This document shows, piece after piece, positions 8,702-17,659 of a stretch of DNA of 64,000 nt. A model generated the notes under the pieces. It saw only the letters and a list, made by a program, of their open reading frames with translations, made no database searches and was not told where the DNA came from. This DNA comes from Pandoraea pnomenusa (GTDB lineage Bacteria > Pseudomonadota > Gammaproteobacteria > Burkholderiales > Burkholderiaceae), in assembly GCF_000767615.3 (NCBI RefSeq), contig NZ_CP009553.3:2170001-2234000 (forward strand). Direction: 5' to 3'. The first letter of the stretch is position 1; every line of letters starts with the position of its first letter. The position numbers were made by a program, and so were the translations under genes.

Positions 8702-9751
8702 ATGCGTAATCAAGGCTGGCGGGGGCTCGTTGGAGTCGCGCTTGCCCTCGCCGCAATCGCGTTGCCGGTCGGCGCGCAACCCTACAAGTCGGAATACTCG
8801 CTTTCCATCGTGCCCGATGCCGGCACGCCCTGGGCCAAAGGCACGCAGCTCTGGGTCGACATGGTGCGCGAGCGCACGCGCGGACGCATCAACATACGGC
8901 TGCACCCGGGCGCGGCGCTCGTGGGTGGGGATCAGACGCGCGAGTTCACGGCGCTGCGCCAGGGCGTGATCGACATGGCCGTCGGGTCGACGATCAACTG
9001 GTCGTCGGCCATCCCGGAATTCAATGTTTTCTCGCTGCCGTTCCTGCTGCGCAGCTACCGGTCGCTCGACGCCCTCACGCAAGGCGAGGTGGGGCGCGAA
9101 CTGTTCCGTCGCGTGGAAGAGCAAGGCGTCGTGCCGCTGGCCTGGGGGGAAAACGGCTTCCGGCAACTGAGCAATTCGCGCCGCGCCATTCGCACCCCGG
9201 AGGACATGCGCGGATTGCGGTTTCGCGTGGTCGGTTCCCTGTTGTTCAACGACATCTTCACGTCGCTGGGGGCGGTGCCTACGCAACTGACCTGGAACGA
9301 AGCGGTGCGCGCGCTCAAGTCGCGCAGCATCGACGGCCAGGAGAACCCCATCACGGTCTACAACAACGTACGGCTCGACACGCTTGGGCAGCGCTACGTG
9401 ACGATCTGGGATTACGTGGCGGACCCGATCCTCTTCGTGGTGAATCGGCAGGTCTGGGACAGCTGGTCGCCGCAGGACCGCGACATCGTGCGCGATGCGG
9501 CGCTCGAGGCGGCGCGTTTCGAGATCGCGCTCGCCCGCGAAGACCTGCTCGGCAATGGGCGCGGCACATGGGACGACCTGGACGCCCGTGGCGTGAAGGT
9601 GACCCGGCTCACGCCGGAGCAGCGCCAGCGCTTCGTCGATGCCACGCGCGCTGTCTACGCGAAATGGAAGTCACTCGTGGGGCGAGATCTGGTCGAGAAG
9701 GCCGAAGCCGCAGTCAAGGACGACGGCGTGGCCATCGGCGCGCGCAAGTAA
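8702..9751 (+). CDS. TRAP transporter periplasmic substrate-binding protein (DctP family), orphan
   Basis: Exported solute-binding protein of 349 residues: signal peptide ending VGAQP, then the DctP fold with the substrate-binding arginine region (MRGLRFRVVG) and QENPI segment near residue 210. TRAP systems need DctQ and DctM membrane subunits; neither is adjacent here, so it must work with subunits encoded elsewhere or act as a lone binding protein. RBS is weak (GAGGACACC). Confidence 0.88.
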   Translation: MRNQGWRGLVGVALALAAIALPVGAQPYKSEYSLSIVPDAGTPWAKGTQLWVDMVRERTRGRINIRLHPGAALVGGDQTREFTALRQGVIDMAVGSTINWSSAIPEFNVFSLPFLLRSYRSLDALTQGEVGRELFRRVEEQGVVPLAWGENGFRQLSNSRRAIRTPEDMRGLRFRVVGSLLFNDIFTSLGAVPTQLTWNEAVRALKSRSIDGQENPITVYNNVRLDTLGQRYVTIWDYVADPILFVVNRQVWDSWSPQDRDIVRDAALEAARFEIALAREDLLGNGRGTWDDLDARGVKVTRLTPEQRQRFVDATRAVYAKWKSLVGRDLVEKAEAAVKDDGVAIGARK

Positions 9752-9931
9752 GTTCGGTGTCCCGACTCGGACTTGTCTCAGGCCGGGGCACCGCCAGTCC
9801 GAAAACGCGGCCTTGCGAGGCCTGAGGCGGCCGTCTGGCGCGCGCCGCCCCATCCGAAGCGCTACACTTCATTCCCATGGCGCGCTGTCGACTCACGGCG
9901 GGGCGTCGATTTTCAACATGGGGAATTTGTG

Positions 9932-10345
9932 GTGTCGTCAGAATACAAGGAAGTCTTTCGCATGAGCATGCCCATTCGCTGGGGCGATATGGACGCGTTC
10001 GGCCATGTGAACAATACGGTCTACTTCCGTTACATGGAGCAAGTGCGGATTTCGTGGCTCGAGTCGCTGAGCATCGCCTCGGAAGAGAGCTCGACGGGCG
10101 AGGGGCCGGTGATCATCAACGCAAACATGACCTTCCTGCGCCAACTGCGTTATCCCGGCGATATCGATTGCCGCATGTTCATCGGCACGCCGGGGCGCAG
10201 CAGCGTCGATACGCGTTTCGAGCTGCGGCGCGCCGACACGCCGGACGTGCTTGTGGCGCAGGGCGGGGCGAAGATCGTCTGGGTGAACTACAAGGAAGAG
10301 AAGTCGGTGCCGCTGCCCGACGAGGTCCGTGCGCTGATTGGCTGA
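9932..10345 (+). CDS. Hotdog-fold acyl-CoA thioesterase (4-hydroxybenzoyl-CoA type)
   Basis: 137-residue single-domain thioesterase hydrolysing acyl-CoA esters in the cytoplasm. The family signature WGDMDAFGHVNNTVYFRYME gives the catalytic Asp (DMDAFGHVNN). GTG 9932 is chosen since it yields MSSEYKEVFRMSMPIRWGD, the normal family N-terminus, with GGGGAA just upstream; ATG 9961 is the fallback. It converges on the PAS-LuxR gene with a 7-bp GC stem between them. Confidence 0.85.
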   Translation: MSSEYKEVFRMSMPIRWGDMDAFGHVNNTVYFRYMEQVRISWLESLSIASEESSTGEGPVIINANMTFLRQLRYPGDIDCRMFIGTPGRSSVDTRFELRRADTPDVLVAQGGAKIVWVNYKEEKSVPLPDEVRALIG

Positions 10346-10380
10346 CAAGGCGGGGCGTCGCCTCGCCCCGTCGCTATCCA

Positions 10381-10926
10381 TCAATTGCCGAGCAGGCGCT
10401 GCACGAGTTCGGTGGCGGTGCCCGCGCCGTACTTCTGCATGAGCCGCGCGCGATAGATGTCCACCGTGCGCGGACTGATGTCGAGAATCTTGCCGATTTG
10501 CTTGCTGGTCTTTCCCTGGACGAGCTGCGCCGCGATTTCCCGTTCGCGGGCGGTGAGGGCGACGGCGACGCGGCGCGTTGCGGAAATGTCCTCGAACGTC
10601 CAGAGGCCGGCGGCATGGGGATCGTTGACGTCGAGCGAGCGTCCGGTGACGTGGCACCAGAACAGTTCGCCGCTCGCGCGGCGCATGATGCGCTCGTCGG
10701 AATACACGCCCTGAGCGGTCATGATCGGCGGAATGCGCTCGCCGATGCGCTCGAACTCTTTTGGCGACGGGTACAGGACCTGGAACGACTGGCCGATGAG
10801 CGCTTCGGGTTCGTAGCCGAAGATCTTGCCGAGCTGGCGATTGCAGTCTTCGATGATGCGCTGGCGCGATATGACCAGCCCGACAGGCGCAATGTGAAAG
10901 GCAGTCTGGTAATCGAACGTCGGCAT
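10381..10926 (-). CDS. PAS domain LuxR-family transcriptional regulator
   Basis: One-component regulator of 181 residues: PAS sensor (residues ~5-115, AFHIAPVGLVISR ... GLWTFEDIS) followed by a LuxR/FixJ-type HTH (LTAREREIAAQLVQGKTSKQI ... SPRTVDIYRARLMQKY). The start MPTFDYQTAF at 10926 fits the domain boundary; the frame is open to an ATG at 11007 that would add a basic low-complexity stretch. It is divergent from scoAB and therefore the obvious candidate regulator of ketone-body use. The PAS ligand is unknown. Confidence 0.82.
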   Translation of the reverse strand: MPTFDYQTAFHIAPVGLVISRQRIIEDCNRQLGKIFGYEPEALIGQSFQVLYPSPKEFERIGERIPPIMTAQGVYSDERIMRRASGELFWCHVTGRSLDVNDPHAAGLWTFEDISATRRVAVALTAREREIAAQLVQGKTSKQIGKILDISPRTVDIYRARLMQKYGAGTATELVQRLLGN

Positions 10927-11137
10927 GGGGGTAATACGGATCCGGTCGGGTCGTGCGCTGCGGCGCGCCGCGCGGGAAGATATGTAATTTGACGTATTGT
11001 GCCCCATTTGCGCGCCACAGTAAGCTCTATGATTGCATGAGGGGTGCCGCCATGAGGTTTCTCGAGGCGGCGCAAGCCTCGCAACGTGCGCGAGCGCGGC
11101 ATAATTTCAATTCTCAACCGAGGGAAAGGGACAAACG

Positions 11138-11836
11138 ATGAACAAGGTATACGCCAGCGCCAAGGAGGCGCTCGCCGGTGTCGTCGCAGACGGGCAAACG
11201 CTCGCCGTCGGTGGCTTCGGCCTGTGTGGCATTCCGGAGGCCCTGATCGCTGCGCTGCGCGACTCGGGCGTCAAAGGGCTCACCTGCATCAGCAACAACG
11301 CCGGCGTGGACGGCTTCGGTCTGGGTCTGCTGCTCGAGACGCGCCAGATCAAGAAGATGATTTCCTCGTACGTCGGAGAGAACAAGGAGTTCGAGCGCCA
11401 GTACCTCGCGGGCGAGCTCGAACTCGAATTCACGCCGCAGGGCACGCTCGCCGAAAAGCTGCGTGCCGGTGGCGCCGGGATCCCGGCGTTCTTCACCAAG
11501 ACCGGTGTGGGCACCGTGGTTGCCGAAGGCAAGGAAACGCGCGAGTTCGATGGCGAGACGTACGTCATGGAGCGCTCGCTGCGCGCCGATGTGGCGCTGG
11601 TCAAGGCCGCCAAGGCCGATCGTGCCGGCAATCTGGTGTTCAACCGCACGGCCCGCAACTTCAATCCGGTGGCCGCCATGGCCGGCAAGATCACCATCGT
11701 CGAAGTCGAGGAATTGGTGGAGACCGGTTCGATCGATCCGGACGATGTGCACCTGCCCGGCATCTTCGTTCAGCGCATTGTGCTGAACGCGCATCCGGAA
11801 AAACGCATCGAACAGCGCACGGTACGTGCCAAGTAA
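11138..11836 (+). CDS. scoA: 3-oxoacid CoA-transferase subunit A
   Basis: Alpha subunit (232 residues) of succinyl-CoA:3-ketoacid CoA-transferase, which moves CoA from succinyl-CoA to acetoacetate. It carries the family-I subunit A features [10 protein letters not shown] and ISNNAG near the N-terminus and ends near RTVRAK. AGGGAAAGGGA lies upstream. It is followed 23 bp later by subunit B, forming a two-gene operon; together with bdhA this lets the cell use 3-hydroxybutyrate/acetoacetate. Confidence 0.93.
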   Translation: MNKVYASAKEALAGVVADGQTLAVGGFGLCGIPEALIAALRDSGVKGLTCISNNAGVDGFGLGLLLETRQIKKMISSYVGENKEFERQYLAGELELEFTPQGTLAEKLRAGGAGIPAFFTKTGVGTVVAEGKETREFDGETYVMERSLRADVALVKAAKADRAGNLVFNRTARNFNPVAAMAGKITIVEVEELVETGSIDPDDVHLPGIFVQRIVLNAHPEKRIEQRTVRAK

Positions 11837-11859
11837 GCGCCGAGATCAAGGAGATAACC

Positions 11860-12498
11860 ATGGCATGGAATCGTGATGAAATGGCCGCGCGCGCGGCGCG
11901 CGAGCTCGAAGACGGCTTCTACGTGAACCTCGGCATCGGTCTGCCCACGCTCGTGGCAAATCATGTGCCCGAAGGCATGGAAGTTTGGTTGCAATCGGAG
12001 AACGGCCTGCTCGGTATCGGCCCGTTCCCGACGGAAGACGAAGTCGATGCCGACATGATCAACGCGGGCAAGCAGACCGTGACGACGCTGCCGGGCTCGT
12101 CGATTTTCTCGTCGGCCGATTCGTTCGCGATGATCCGCGGCGGTCACATCAATCTGGCGATCCTCGGGGCGATGCAGGTCAGCGAAAAGGGTGACCTCGC
12201 GAACTGGATGATCCCGGGCAAGATGATCAAGGGCATGGGCGGTGCGATGGACCTCGTGGCGGGGGTCGGTCGTGTGGTCGTGCTCATGGAGCACGTTGCC
12301 AAGGGCGACGCCCACAAGATCCTCAAGAACTGCGACCTGCCGCTCACCGGCGTGGGCGTGGTCAACCGCATCATTACCGATCTCGGTGTGATCGACGTGA
12401 CGCCGGACGGCCTGAAGGTGGTGGAACTGGCGCCGGGCGTGACGAAGGAGGAAATTTCGCAGAAGACGGGGGCACCGCTCGACACGAGCGCTGTCTGA
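11860..12498 (+). CDS. scoB: 3-oxoacid CoA-transferase subunit B
   Basis: Beta subunit (212 residues) holding the catalytic glutamate that forms the enzyme-CoA thioester: Glu47 in [15 protein letters not shown] precedes it and GGAMDLVAG follows, both typical. Strong AAGGAG ribosome-binding site 7 nt before the ATG. Ends just before a strong terminator shared with the convergent bdhA gene. Confidence 0.94.
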   Translation: MAWNRDEMAARAARELEDGFYVNLGIGLPTLVANHVPEGMEVWLQSENGLLGIGPFPTEDEVDADMINAGKQTVTTLPGSSIFSSADSFAMIRGGHINLAILGAMQVSEKGDLANWMIPGKMIKGMGGAMDLVAGVGRVVVLMEHVAKGDAHKILKNCDLPLTGVGVVNRIITDLGVIDVTPDGLKVVELAPGVTKEEISQKTGAPLDTSAV

Positions 12499-12607
12499 CA
12501 CTTCGGCGACGTGCCGGTCGCACTGTGCCATGCCTGGCATGCGGCGGTCGGCACACAGCCTTGCTGAGGATCGTCGGGCCGTTGAACCCGGCGATCGGTG
12601 GAAGGCG

Positions 12608-12640
12608 AAACGGGCGGGGGGATCCCCGCCCGTTTTGTTT
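12608..12640. terminator. Bidirectional intrinsic terminator
   Basis: GC-rich stem AAACGGGCGGGG / CCCCGCCCGTTT with a GGATC-type loop, followed by TTTTGTTTT, between scoB and the convergent bdhA. Confidence 0.85.
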
Positions 12641-12690
12641 TGATGCACGTACCCTGCGTGGTGCGCGACGCGCCCGAGGTCCGGCCAGCG

Positions 12691-13482
12691 TTACTGGGCG
12701 GCCCAGCCGCCGTCCATGTTCCAGGCGGCGCCACGTACCTGTGCGCCTGCGTCGCTGCACAGAAAGACCGCAAGCCCGCCGAGTTGCTCGGGCGTCACGA
12801 ACTCACCGGACGGTTGCTTCTCGCCCAGCAGCGACCGCTTGGCCTCGTCGCCGGAGAGGTGATCGCGCGCGGCGCGGTCGTCGACTTGCTTCTGCACGAG
12901 GGGCGTGAGCACGAAGCCCGGGCAGATCGCATTGGCAGTCACGCCTGATTGCGCATTCTCGAGCGCGGTGACCTTCGTCAGTCCGACGATGCCATGCTTG
13001 GCGGCAACATACGCCGACTTGCCGACCGAGCCCACCAGACCATGTACCGACGCGATATTGATGATGCGGCCCCAGTTGCGCCTGCGCATGCCCGGCAGCG
13101 CCAGTCGCGTGGTATGGAATGCGGACGTGAGGTTGATCGCGATGATCGCGTCCCATTTGTCCGTCGGAAAATCCTGAATCTCGGCAACGTGCTGAATCCC
13201 TGCATTGTTCACCAGGATATCGACACCGCCGAAGGTTGTTTCAGCGTACTGCATCATCGCCTCGATCTCGCTTGCGCGGCTCATGTCGGCGCCGTGGTAA
13301 CCGATCGGAGCGACGGGGTGACCGGCGCGGGCCGCCGCGTCGGCAATGGTCTTGCGTGCCGCATCGGCGTCGCCGAAGCCGTTCGTGATCAGGGTCGCAC
13401 CCTGCGCGGCGAGCGCCTGTGCGAGCCCCAGGCCGATGCCGCTGGTGGAGCCGGTCACGAGGGCGATTTTTCCTTTGAGCAT
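12691..13482 (-). CDS. bdhA: 3-hydroxybutyrate dehydrogenase
   Basis: NAD-dependent SDR enzyme (263 residues) oxidising (R)-3-hydroxybutyrate to acetoacetate. TGSTSGIG at residue ~11, NNAGIQH, catalytic Ser in NIASVHGLVGS and YVAAK Tyr/Lys are all present; the GIQHVAEI and WNMDGGWAAQ C-terminus are typical of this enzyme rather than generic SDRs. Convergent with scoAB, whose enzyme uses its product. Confidence 0.92.
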   Translation of the reverse strand: MLKGKIALVTGSTSGIGLGLAQALAAQGATLITNGFGDADAARKTIADAAARAGHPVAPIGYHGADMSRASEIEAMMQYAETTFGGVDILVNNAGIQHVAEIQDFPTDKWDAIIAINLTSAFHTTRLALPGMRRRNWGRIINIASVHGLVGSVGKSAYVAAKHGIVGLTKVTALENAQSGVTANAICPGFVLTPLVQKQVDDRAARDHLSGDEAKRSLLGEKQPSGEFVTPEQLGGLAVFLCSDAGAQVRGAAWNMDGGWAAQ

Positions 13483-13642
13483 GGCGTCGTCTCCGATCGA
13501 TAGATGGGGATGGGGCAGAGACAGTCTCGATGCGGCGTGCCTGTCGTCGATCGATGCGGCTCTTGAGTGACCTCATTCTAGCTTACGGTTCGAGGCAAGC
13601 GCGGTAGAATTCGGATCTGGAAATCGATCCGACGAGTCTGCC

Positions 13643-14521
13643 ATGCCGAGCCAAGTGCCGCGTTTGTCGAGCGTTCAATGCCTGAGTCCGTCCGGATTGC
13701 ATCGCATGGCGTATACGGAGTGGGGGGACCCCGAGAATCCCCGCGTCCTGGTCTGCGTGCATGGCCTGACGCGTTGCGGGCGCGATTTCGATGCGCTGGC
13801 AAAAGCCTTCGCCGATGACTACCGCGTGGTATGTCCGGATGTGGTCGGGCGTGGTCTCTCGTCATGGCTCACCAACCCCGCCGGTTACGTGGTGCCACAG
13901 TATGTTGCCGACATGGTCACGCTGATCGCGCGGTTGGATGTCGCGTCGGTCGACTGGTTCGGCACATCGATGGGCGGGTTGATCGGGATGGGGTTGGCGG
14001 GGTTGCCGGATACGCCGATTCGCAACATGCTGCTCAATGACGTCGGGCCGCATATCGATGCGCCGGCGCTCGAGCGCATCGGCAAGTATGTCGGCAATCC
14101 GAAGCGTTTCGCGTCGGTCGAGGAGGGTGCCGAGTACCTGTGGTCGATCTCGTGCGCGTTCGGTGCGCACACCCCTGAGGAGTGGCGGGCGTTGTGCGAA
14201 CCGCTGCTCAAGGCGGAGGGCGACGGCTACGTGCTTCGCTACGATCCGTCGATCGGCGCCGCCTTCTCGGCGATACCGGCCGAGGCGATCGCCGCGGGCG
14301 AAGCCATGCTCTGGGCGTCGCTCGCGGCGTTTCCCGGACGCACGCTGATCGTGCGCGGCGAGACATCGGACCTGCTCTCTCGCGCAACGCTCGAACAAAT
14401 GTTGGCGCACGCGCAGCACGCGCGCGCCGTGGAAATCGCCGGTGTCGGTCATGCGCCCACGTTCGTGCATGCGGACCAGATCGAGATCGCACGCCGGTTT
14501 TTTGAGGGATACGCCGATTGA
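13643..14521 (+). CDS. Alpha/beta hydrolase
   Basis: Cytoplasmic hydrolase of 292 residues with the oxyanion-hole HG in VCVHGLTRCG, nucleophile elbow GTSMGG (Ser ~117), an acid in GETSDLLS and the catalytic His in GVGHAPT. Substrate unknown; esterase or C-C hydrolase activity would fit the fold. Followed 64 bp later by the RidA-like gene and then relA, so the three may share a transcript. Confidence 0.8.
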   Translation: MPSQVPRLSSVQCLSPSGLHRMAYTEWGDPENPRVLVCVHGLTRCGRDFDALAKAFADDYRVVCPDVVGRGLSSWLTNPAGYVVPQYVADMVTLIARLDVASVDWFGTSMGGLIGMGLAGLPDTPIRNMLLNDVGPHIDAPALERIGKYVGNPKRFASVEEGAEYLWSISCAFGAHTPEEWRALCEPLLKAEGDGYVLRYDPSIGAAFSAIPAEAIAAGEAMLWASLAAFPGRTLIVRGETSDLLSRATLEQMLAHAQHARAVEIAGVGHAPTFVHADQIEIARRFFEGYAD

Positions 14522-14585
14522 TGCCCGCCAGAGCGGTGGGGCGGCGGCGGATCCGAAGTCAGAAGAACACGAGGAGTCTTACATC

Positions 14586-14942
14586 ATGGCAGTACAACGT
14601 TTCTACGTCGAAAAGCGCTGGTCGGACATGGCCGTGCACAACGGCACGGTTTATCTGGCCGGGCAAACGCCTGACGATCGTTCGCAGGACATGGCCGGGC
14701 AGACGCGTCAGGTGCTCGCGCACATCGATCGCCTGCTCGCCGAGGCCAACAGCGACAAGTCGCTGATCCTCTCCTGTCAGATCTTCATCTCCGACATGAA
14801 GTACTTCGGTGAAATGAATCAGGTGTGGGACGAGTGGGTGCCGGCAGGCAATGCGCCCCCGCGTGCCACGGTGCAGGCGTTGCTCGCCGACCCTGCCATG
14901 CTCGTTGAAATCGTGGTCGTGGCGGCTCAGCGCGAGAGCTGA
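14586..14942 (+). CDS. RidA-family protein
   Basis: 118-residue YjgF/YER057c/UK114-type protein. Family members deaminate reactive enamine/imine intermediates. The core HNGTVYLAGQTPDD and the C-terminal ARATVQALLA-like block (PRATVQALLADPAMLVEI) are visible; the substrate-binding Arg of RidA is in PPRATVQ. Start ATG follows GAGGAG-like ACGAGGAGT. Placed between the hydrolase and relA. Confidence 0.85.
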   Translation: MAVQRFYVEKRWSDMAVHNGTVYLAGQTPDDRSQDMAGQTRQVLAHIDRLLAEANSDKSLILSCQIFISDMKYFGEMNQVWDEWVPAGNAPPRATVQALLADPAMLVEIVVVAAQRES

Positions 14943-14988
14943 GCGCGCGACCCGCATCATCGGGGCGCTTGCCGCCCCGCGTTCCGAC

Positions 14989-17292
14989 ATGAACCAACAT
15001 CAAGCACCGGCACCCACCGGACCGAATGCCCCGGCGTCGACGGACGCCGTCAATCCGGCCGCGGCCTCGGGTGCGGGTGATGCACATCTGCCCGCTACGC
15101 TCGACGACGCCCTCGCGTTTGCCGAGACGCTCTGCGGCGAGCAATTGCTCTCGTCCGGCGAGCCGATCATGGCGCACGCGCGTGGCATGCTCGCGATTCT
15201 CGACACGTTGCGTGTGGACGAGGCGACGCATCAGGCGGCCGCCTTGTTCAGTGCCGTCGAGTTCTTGCCAGATCCGCAAGCCACGCTGACCCAGAAGTTC
15301 GGCGCCGAGGTGGCGGCGCTCGTCATCGACGTGCGCAAGCTCCAGCGGCTCTCCGGCGCCGGCGCGCGTGCCGCGCAGGCCATGCCCAACGACGGGCGCG
15401 ATCGCGATGCCTCGGCCGAGCGCAAGTCGCAGGTCGAAGGGCTGCGCAAGATGCTGCTCGCGTTCGCGCAGGACATCCGCGTGGTGATGATCCGTCTCGC
15501 GTCGCGCCTGCAGTCGTTGCGCTGGTATGCCGCGCAGAAGATCGCACCGCCCGAGGACATGCCCCACGAGGTGCTCGAGATCTACGCGCCGCTGGCGAAC
15601 CGTCTGGGTATCTGGCAACTCAAGTGGGAGCTGGAGGATCTCGCATTCCGGTTTCTCGAACCCGTCACCTACAAGCAGATCGCCAAGCTCCTCGAGGAGA
15701 AGCGCGTCGAGCGCCAGACGTTCATCGAGGGCGCCATCCAGCGGCTTCAGGATGAACTTGCGCGCGCCGGTGTCAGAGCGGAGGTGTCTGGCCGCCCGAA
15801 GCATATCTACAGTATCTGGAAGAAGATGCGCGGCAAGGCCGTCGACTTCGCGGAGCTGTATGACGTGCGGGCGTTCCGCGTGATCGTCGACGACATCAAG
15901 GATTGCTACACGGTGTTGGGCATCGTCCACAACCTTTGGCAACCAATTCCGAAAGAGTTCGACGACTACATTTCGCGTCCGAAGCCCAACGGATACAAAT
16001 CGCTGCACACGGTGGTGATTGGCGACGACGGGCGCGCGTTCGAGGTGCAGATACGAACGCACGAAATGCATCACTTTGCCGAATACGGCATCGCGGCGCA
16101 CTGGCGGTACAAGGAAGCCGGCCAGCGCGGCTATGGCGGCGCGTTTTCGGCCGGCGATGCTTATGACGAGAAGATCGCGTGGCTGCGTCAGTTGCTCGCG
16201 TGGAAGGACGATGTGTCCGACACGGTTGGCGCCGAGGGCGCCGCGCAGCCATGGGAGCAACTCAAACGCGCAACGATCGACGATCACATTTACGTGCTCA
16301 CGCCTCAGGCCCGCGTGATTTCGTTGCCGCAGGGCGCCACCCCGGTCGACTTTGCGTACCATCTGCATTCGGAGTTGGGGCATCGCTGCCGCGGCGCAAG
16401 GGTCGATGGGGCGATGGTGCCGCTCAATACGCCGCTGCAGAACGGGCAGACGGTCGAGATCGTGACGGTCAAGCAGGGCGGGCCGTCGCGCGATTGGCTC
16501 AACCCGCAGTTGGGGTATTTGCAGAGCCATCGGGCGCGCCAGAAGGTGCGGCAGTGGTTCAACGCGATCGACCTCGAAGAGACGATCGCGCATGGGCGTA
16601 CGCTCATCGACAAGACGTTACAGCGCGAAGGCAAGACGTCGGTCAATCTGGAGGAGCTGGCTGGGCGCCTGGGGTTCCGGACGCCGGATGATCTCTATGC
16701 CTCGGTGGCGAAGGACGAGTTCAGTCTGCGCCATGTCGAGCAGGCGCTGTCGGGCAATCTGCCTGGGCCGGAACCGCGTGACGAAGACACGCTCGTCGCG
16801 AAAAAGAGTCTCGATACCAGCGTGACGCAGGGGGCCAAGAGCGGTGTGCTGGTCGTGGGGGTGGGCGCATTGCTGACCCAGTTGGCCAAGTGCTGCCGCC
16901 CGGCACCGCCCGATCCCATCGTCGGATTCGTCACGCGCGGCAAGGGGGTGTCGATTCATCGTCAGGACTGTGCCAGCTTTCAGGCCATGAAGGCGCGTGC
17001 GCCGGAGCGGGTGATTCAGACCGCCTGGTCGGCGGACGTGCTGGAAGGTCGCGGTGTGGCGGCCTACCCGGTCGACATTCAGATCGAGGCGACGGACCGG
17101 CAGGGCCTGTTGCGCGATATCTCGGAAGTGTTCTCCCGGGAAAAGCTCAATGTGACGGGTGTCAGCACGCAGTCGCGAGGGTCGCAGGCGTTCATGCAAT
17201 TCACCGTCGAGGTTCGCGACGGCGGGCAGTTGCAACGGGCGCTGGCACAACTCACGGGCGTCGCCGGCGTGGTGTCGTCCAGGCGTCGGTGA
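14989..17292 (+). CDS. relA: GTP pyrophosphokinase RelA
   Basis: Ribosome-associated (p)ppGpp synthetase (767 residues) of the stringent response. Order: degenerate hydrolase domain (~30-190), synthetase domain (RPKHIYSIWKKM ~267, LYDVRAFRVIV ~288, RPKPNGYKSLHT ~326), TGS domain (~430-495), zinc-finger/conserved-cysteine region (AKCCRPAPPDP) and C-terminal ACT domain (~693 on). The hydrolase HD pair is replaced (SAVEF where HD is expected), so this is the synthetase-only RelA type. Start MNQHQAPAP at 14989 is the first plausible ATG after the RidA gene; the first ~35 residues are low-complexity. Confidence 0.94.
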   Translation: MNQHQAPAPTGPNAPASTDAVNPAAASGAGDAHLPATLDDALAFAETLCGEQLLSSGEPIMAHARGMLAILDTLRVDEATHQAAALFSAVEFLPDPQATLTQKFGAEVAALVIDVRKLQRLSGAGARAAQAMPNDGRDRDASAERKSQVEGLRKMLLAFAQDIRVVMIRLASRLQSLRWYAAQKIAPPEDMPHEVLEIYAPLANRLGIWQLKWELEDLAFRFLEPVTYKQIAKLLEEKRVERQTFIEGAIQRLQDELARAGVRAEVSGRPKHIYSIWKKMRGKAVDFAELYDVRAFRVIVDDIKDCYTVLGIVHNLWQPIPKEFDDYISRPKPNGYKSLHTVVIGDDGRAFEVQIRTHEMHHFAEYGIAAHWRYKEAGQRGYGGAFSAGDAYDEKIAWLRQLLAWKDDVSDTVGAEGAAQPWEQLKRATIDDHIYVLTPQARVISLPQGATPVDFAYHLHSELGHRCRGARVDGAMVPLNTPLQNGQTVEIVTVKQGGPSRDWLNPQLGYLQSHRARQKVRQWFNAIDLEETIAHGRTLIDKTLQREGKTSVNLEELAGRLGFRTPDDLYASVAKDEFSLRHVEQALSGNLPGPEPRDEDTLVAKKSLDTSVTQGAKSGVLVVGVGALLTQLAKCCRPAPPDPIVGFVTRGKGVSIHRQDCASFQAMKARAPERVIQTAWSADVLEGRGVAAYPVDIQIEATDRQGLLRDISEVFSREKLNVTGVSTQSRGSQAFMQFTVEVRDGGQLQRALAQLTGVAGVVSSRRR

Positions 17293-17302
17293 GGAGGGGA
17301 TG

Positions 17303-17332
17303 CCGCGCCAAAGCCTTGATTGGCGCGGTTTC
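17303..17332 (+). terminator. Intrinsic terminator of relA
   Basis: 9-bp stem CCGCGCCAA (17303-17311) / TTGGCGCGG (17320-17328), 8-nt loop, short T-rich tail TTTCT. It separates relA from the tRNA-Val promoter. Confidence 0.7.
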
Positions 17333-17355
17333 TCGTCGGCAGGCACAATAATCGC

Positions 17356-17384
17356 TTGGCGATTGGTCGAAAGATTGCTAGAAT
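17356..17384 (+). promoter_or_regulatory. Sigma70 promoter of tRNA-Val (and probably the thrS operon)
   Basis: TTGGCG (17356-17361), exactly 17 bp, TAGAAT (17379-17384), ending 16 nt before the mature tRNA 5' end. No comparable promoter is seen between the tRNA and thrS. Confidence 0.65.
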
Positions 17385-17400
17385 CTCGTTCTCTTGCAGT

Positions 17401-17477
17401 AGGCTCGTAGCTCAGCTGGTTAGAGCACCACCTTGACATGGTGGGGGTCGTTGGTTCGAGTCCAATCGAGCCTACCA
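17401..17477 (+). tRNA. tRNA-Val (anticodon GAC)
   Basis: 77-nt cloverleaf including encoded CCA: 7-bp acceptor AGGCTCG/CGAGCCT, D-arm TAGCTCAGCTGGTTAGAGC, anticodon loop TTGACAT with GAC, T-arm with GGTTCGAGTCC. Nearly identical in its anticodon and T arms to other proteobacterial tRNA-Val(GAC). Confidence 0.97.
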
Positions 17478-17538
17478 ACGAATATTTGATGCATGACAGT
17501 CCGCGAGACCCCGCAGACACAGGCGCTGGAAAACACTC

Positions 17539-17586
17539 ATGTTGAAGACTGCCCGAACTTTCACAGTGGTGAAGGTGCGACGTTAA
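17539..17586 (+). CDS. Candidate leader peptide with three Thr codons upstream of thrS
   Basis: A 15-codon ORF reads MLKTARTFTVVKVRR then TAA; three of 15 residues are Thr, clustered at codons 4, 7 and 9. The ribosome-binding site is weak (TGGA ~9 nt upstream). The stop codon abuts GTCGAGG (17587-17593), which can pair with CCTCGAC (17630-17636) in the 5' arm of the terminator upstream of thrS. This is the layout of a transcription attenuator in which stalling at Thr codons would favour read-through. Purely inferred; a chance ORF in a 160-nt leader remains possible. Confidence 0.4.
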   Translation: MLKTARTFTVVKVRR

Positions 17587-17659
17587 GTCGAGGGTGTTTT
17601 TCGTCTGGATGCAAGGAATGAAGAGACGGCCTCGACAAACAGTCGAGGCCGTTTTTTTT
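17587..17659 (+). promoter_or_regulatory. Antiterminator/terminator switch ahead of thrS (candidate attenuator)
   Basis: Three segments: GTCGAGG (17587-17593), CCTCGAC (17630-17636), GTCGAGG (17642-17648). The middle segment can pair with either neighbour. The 3' pairing makes an 11-bp intrinsic terminator (ACGGCCTCGAC / GTCGAGGCCGT) with eight T. The 5' pairing is extended by CGTCT (17602-17606) with AGACG (17624-17628) and would prevent the terminator. CGAC (17578-17581 region) can in turn pair with the first segment. Confidence 0.5.
17626..17659 (+). terminator. Strong intrinsic terminator between tRNA-Val and thrS
   Basis: 11-bp perfect stem 17626-17636 / 17642-17652, loop AAACA, then a run of T. 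It stands 59 nt before the thrS start with no clear promoter in between. Confidence 0.9.

Noticed and set aside
10351..10370. GC stem CGGGGCG/CGCCCCG between the thioesterase and PAS-LuxR genes as a terminator
   Set aside because: No T-tract on either strand; kept only as a remark in the thioesterase entry.
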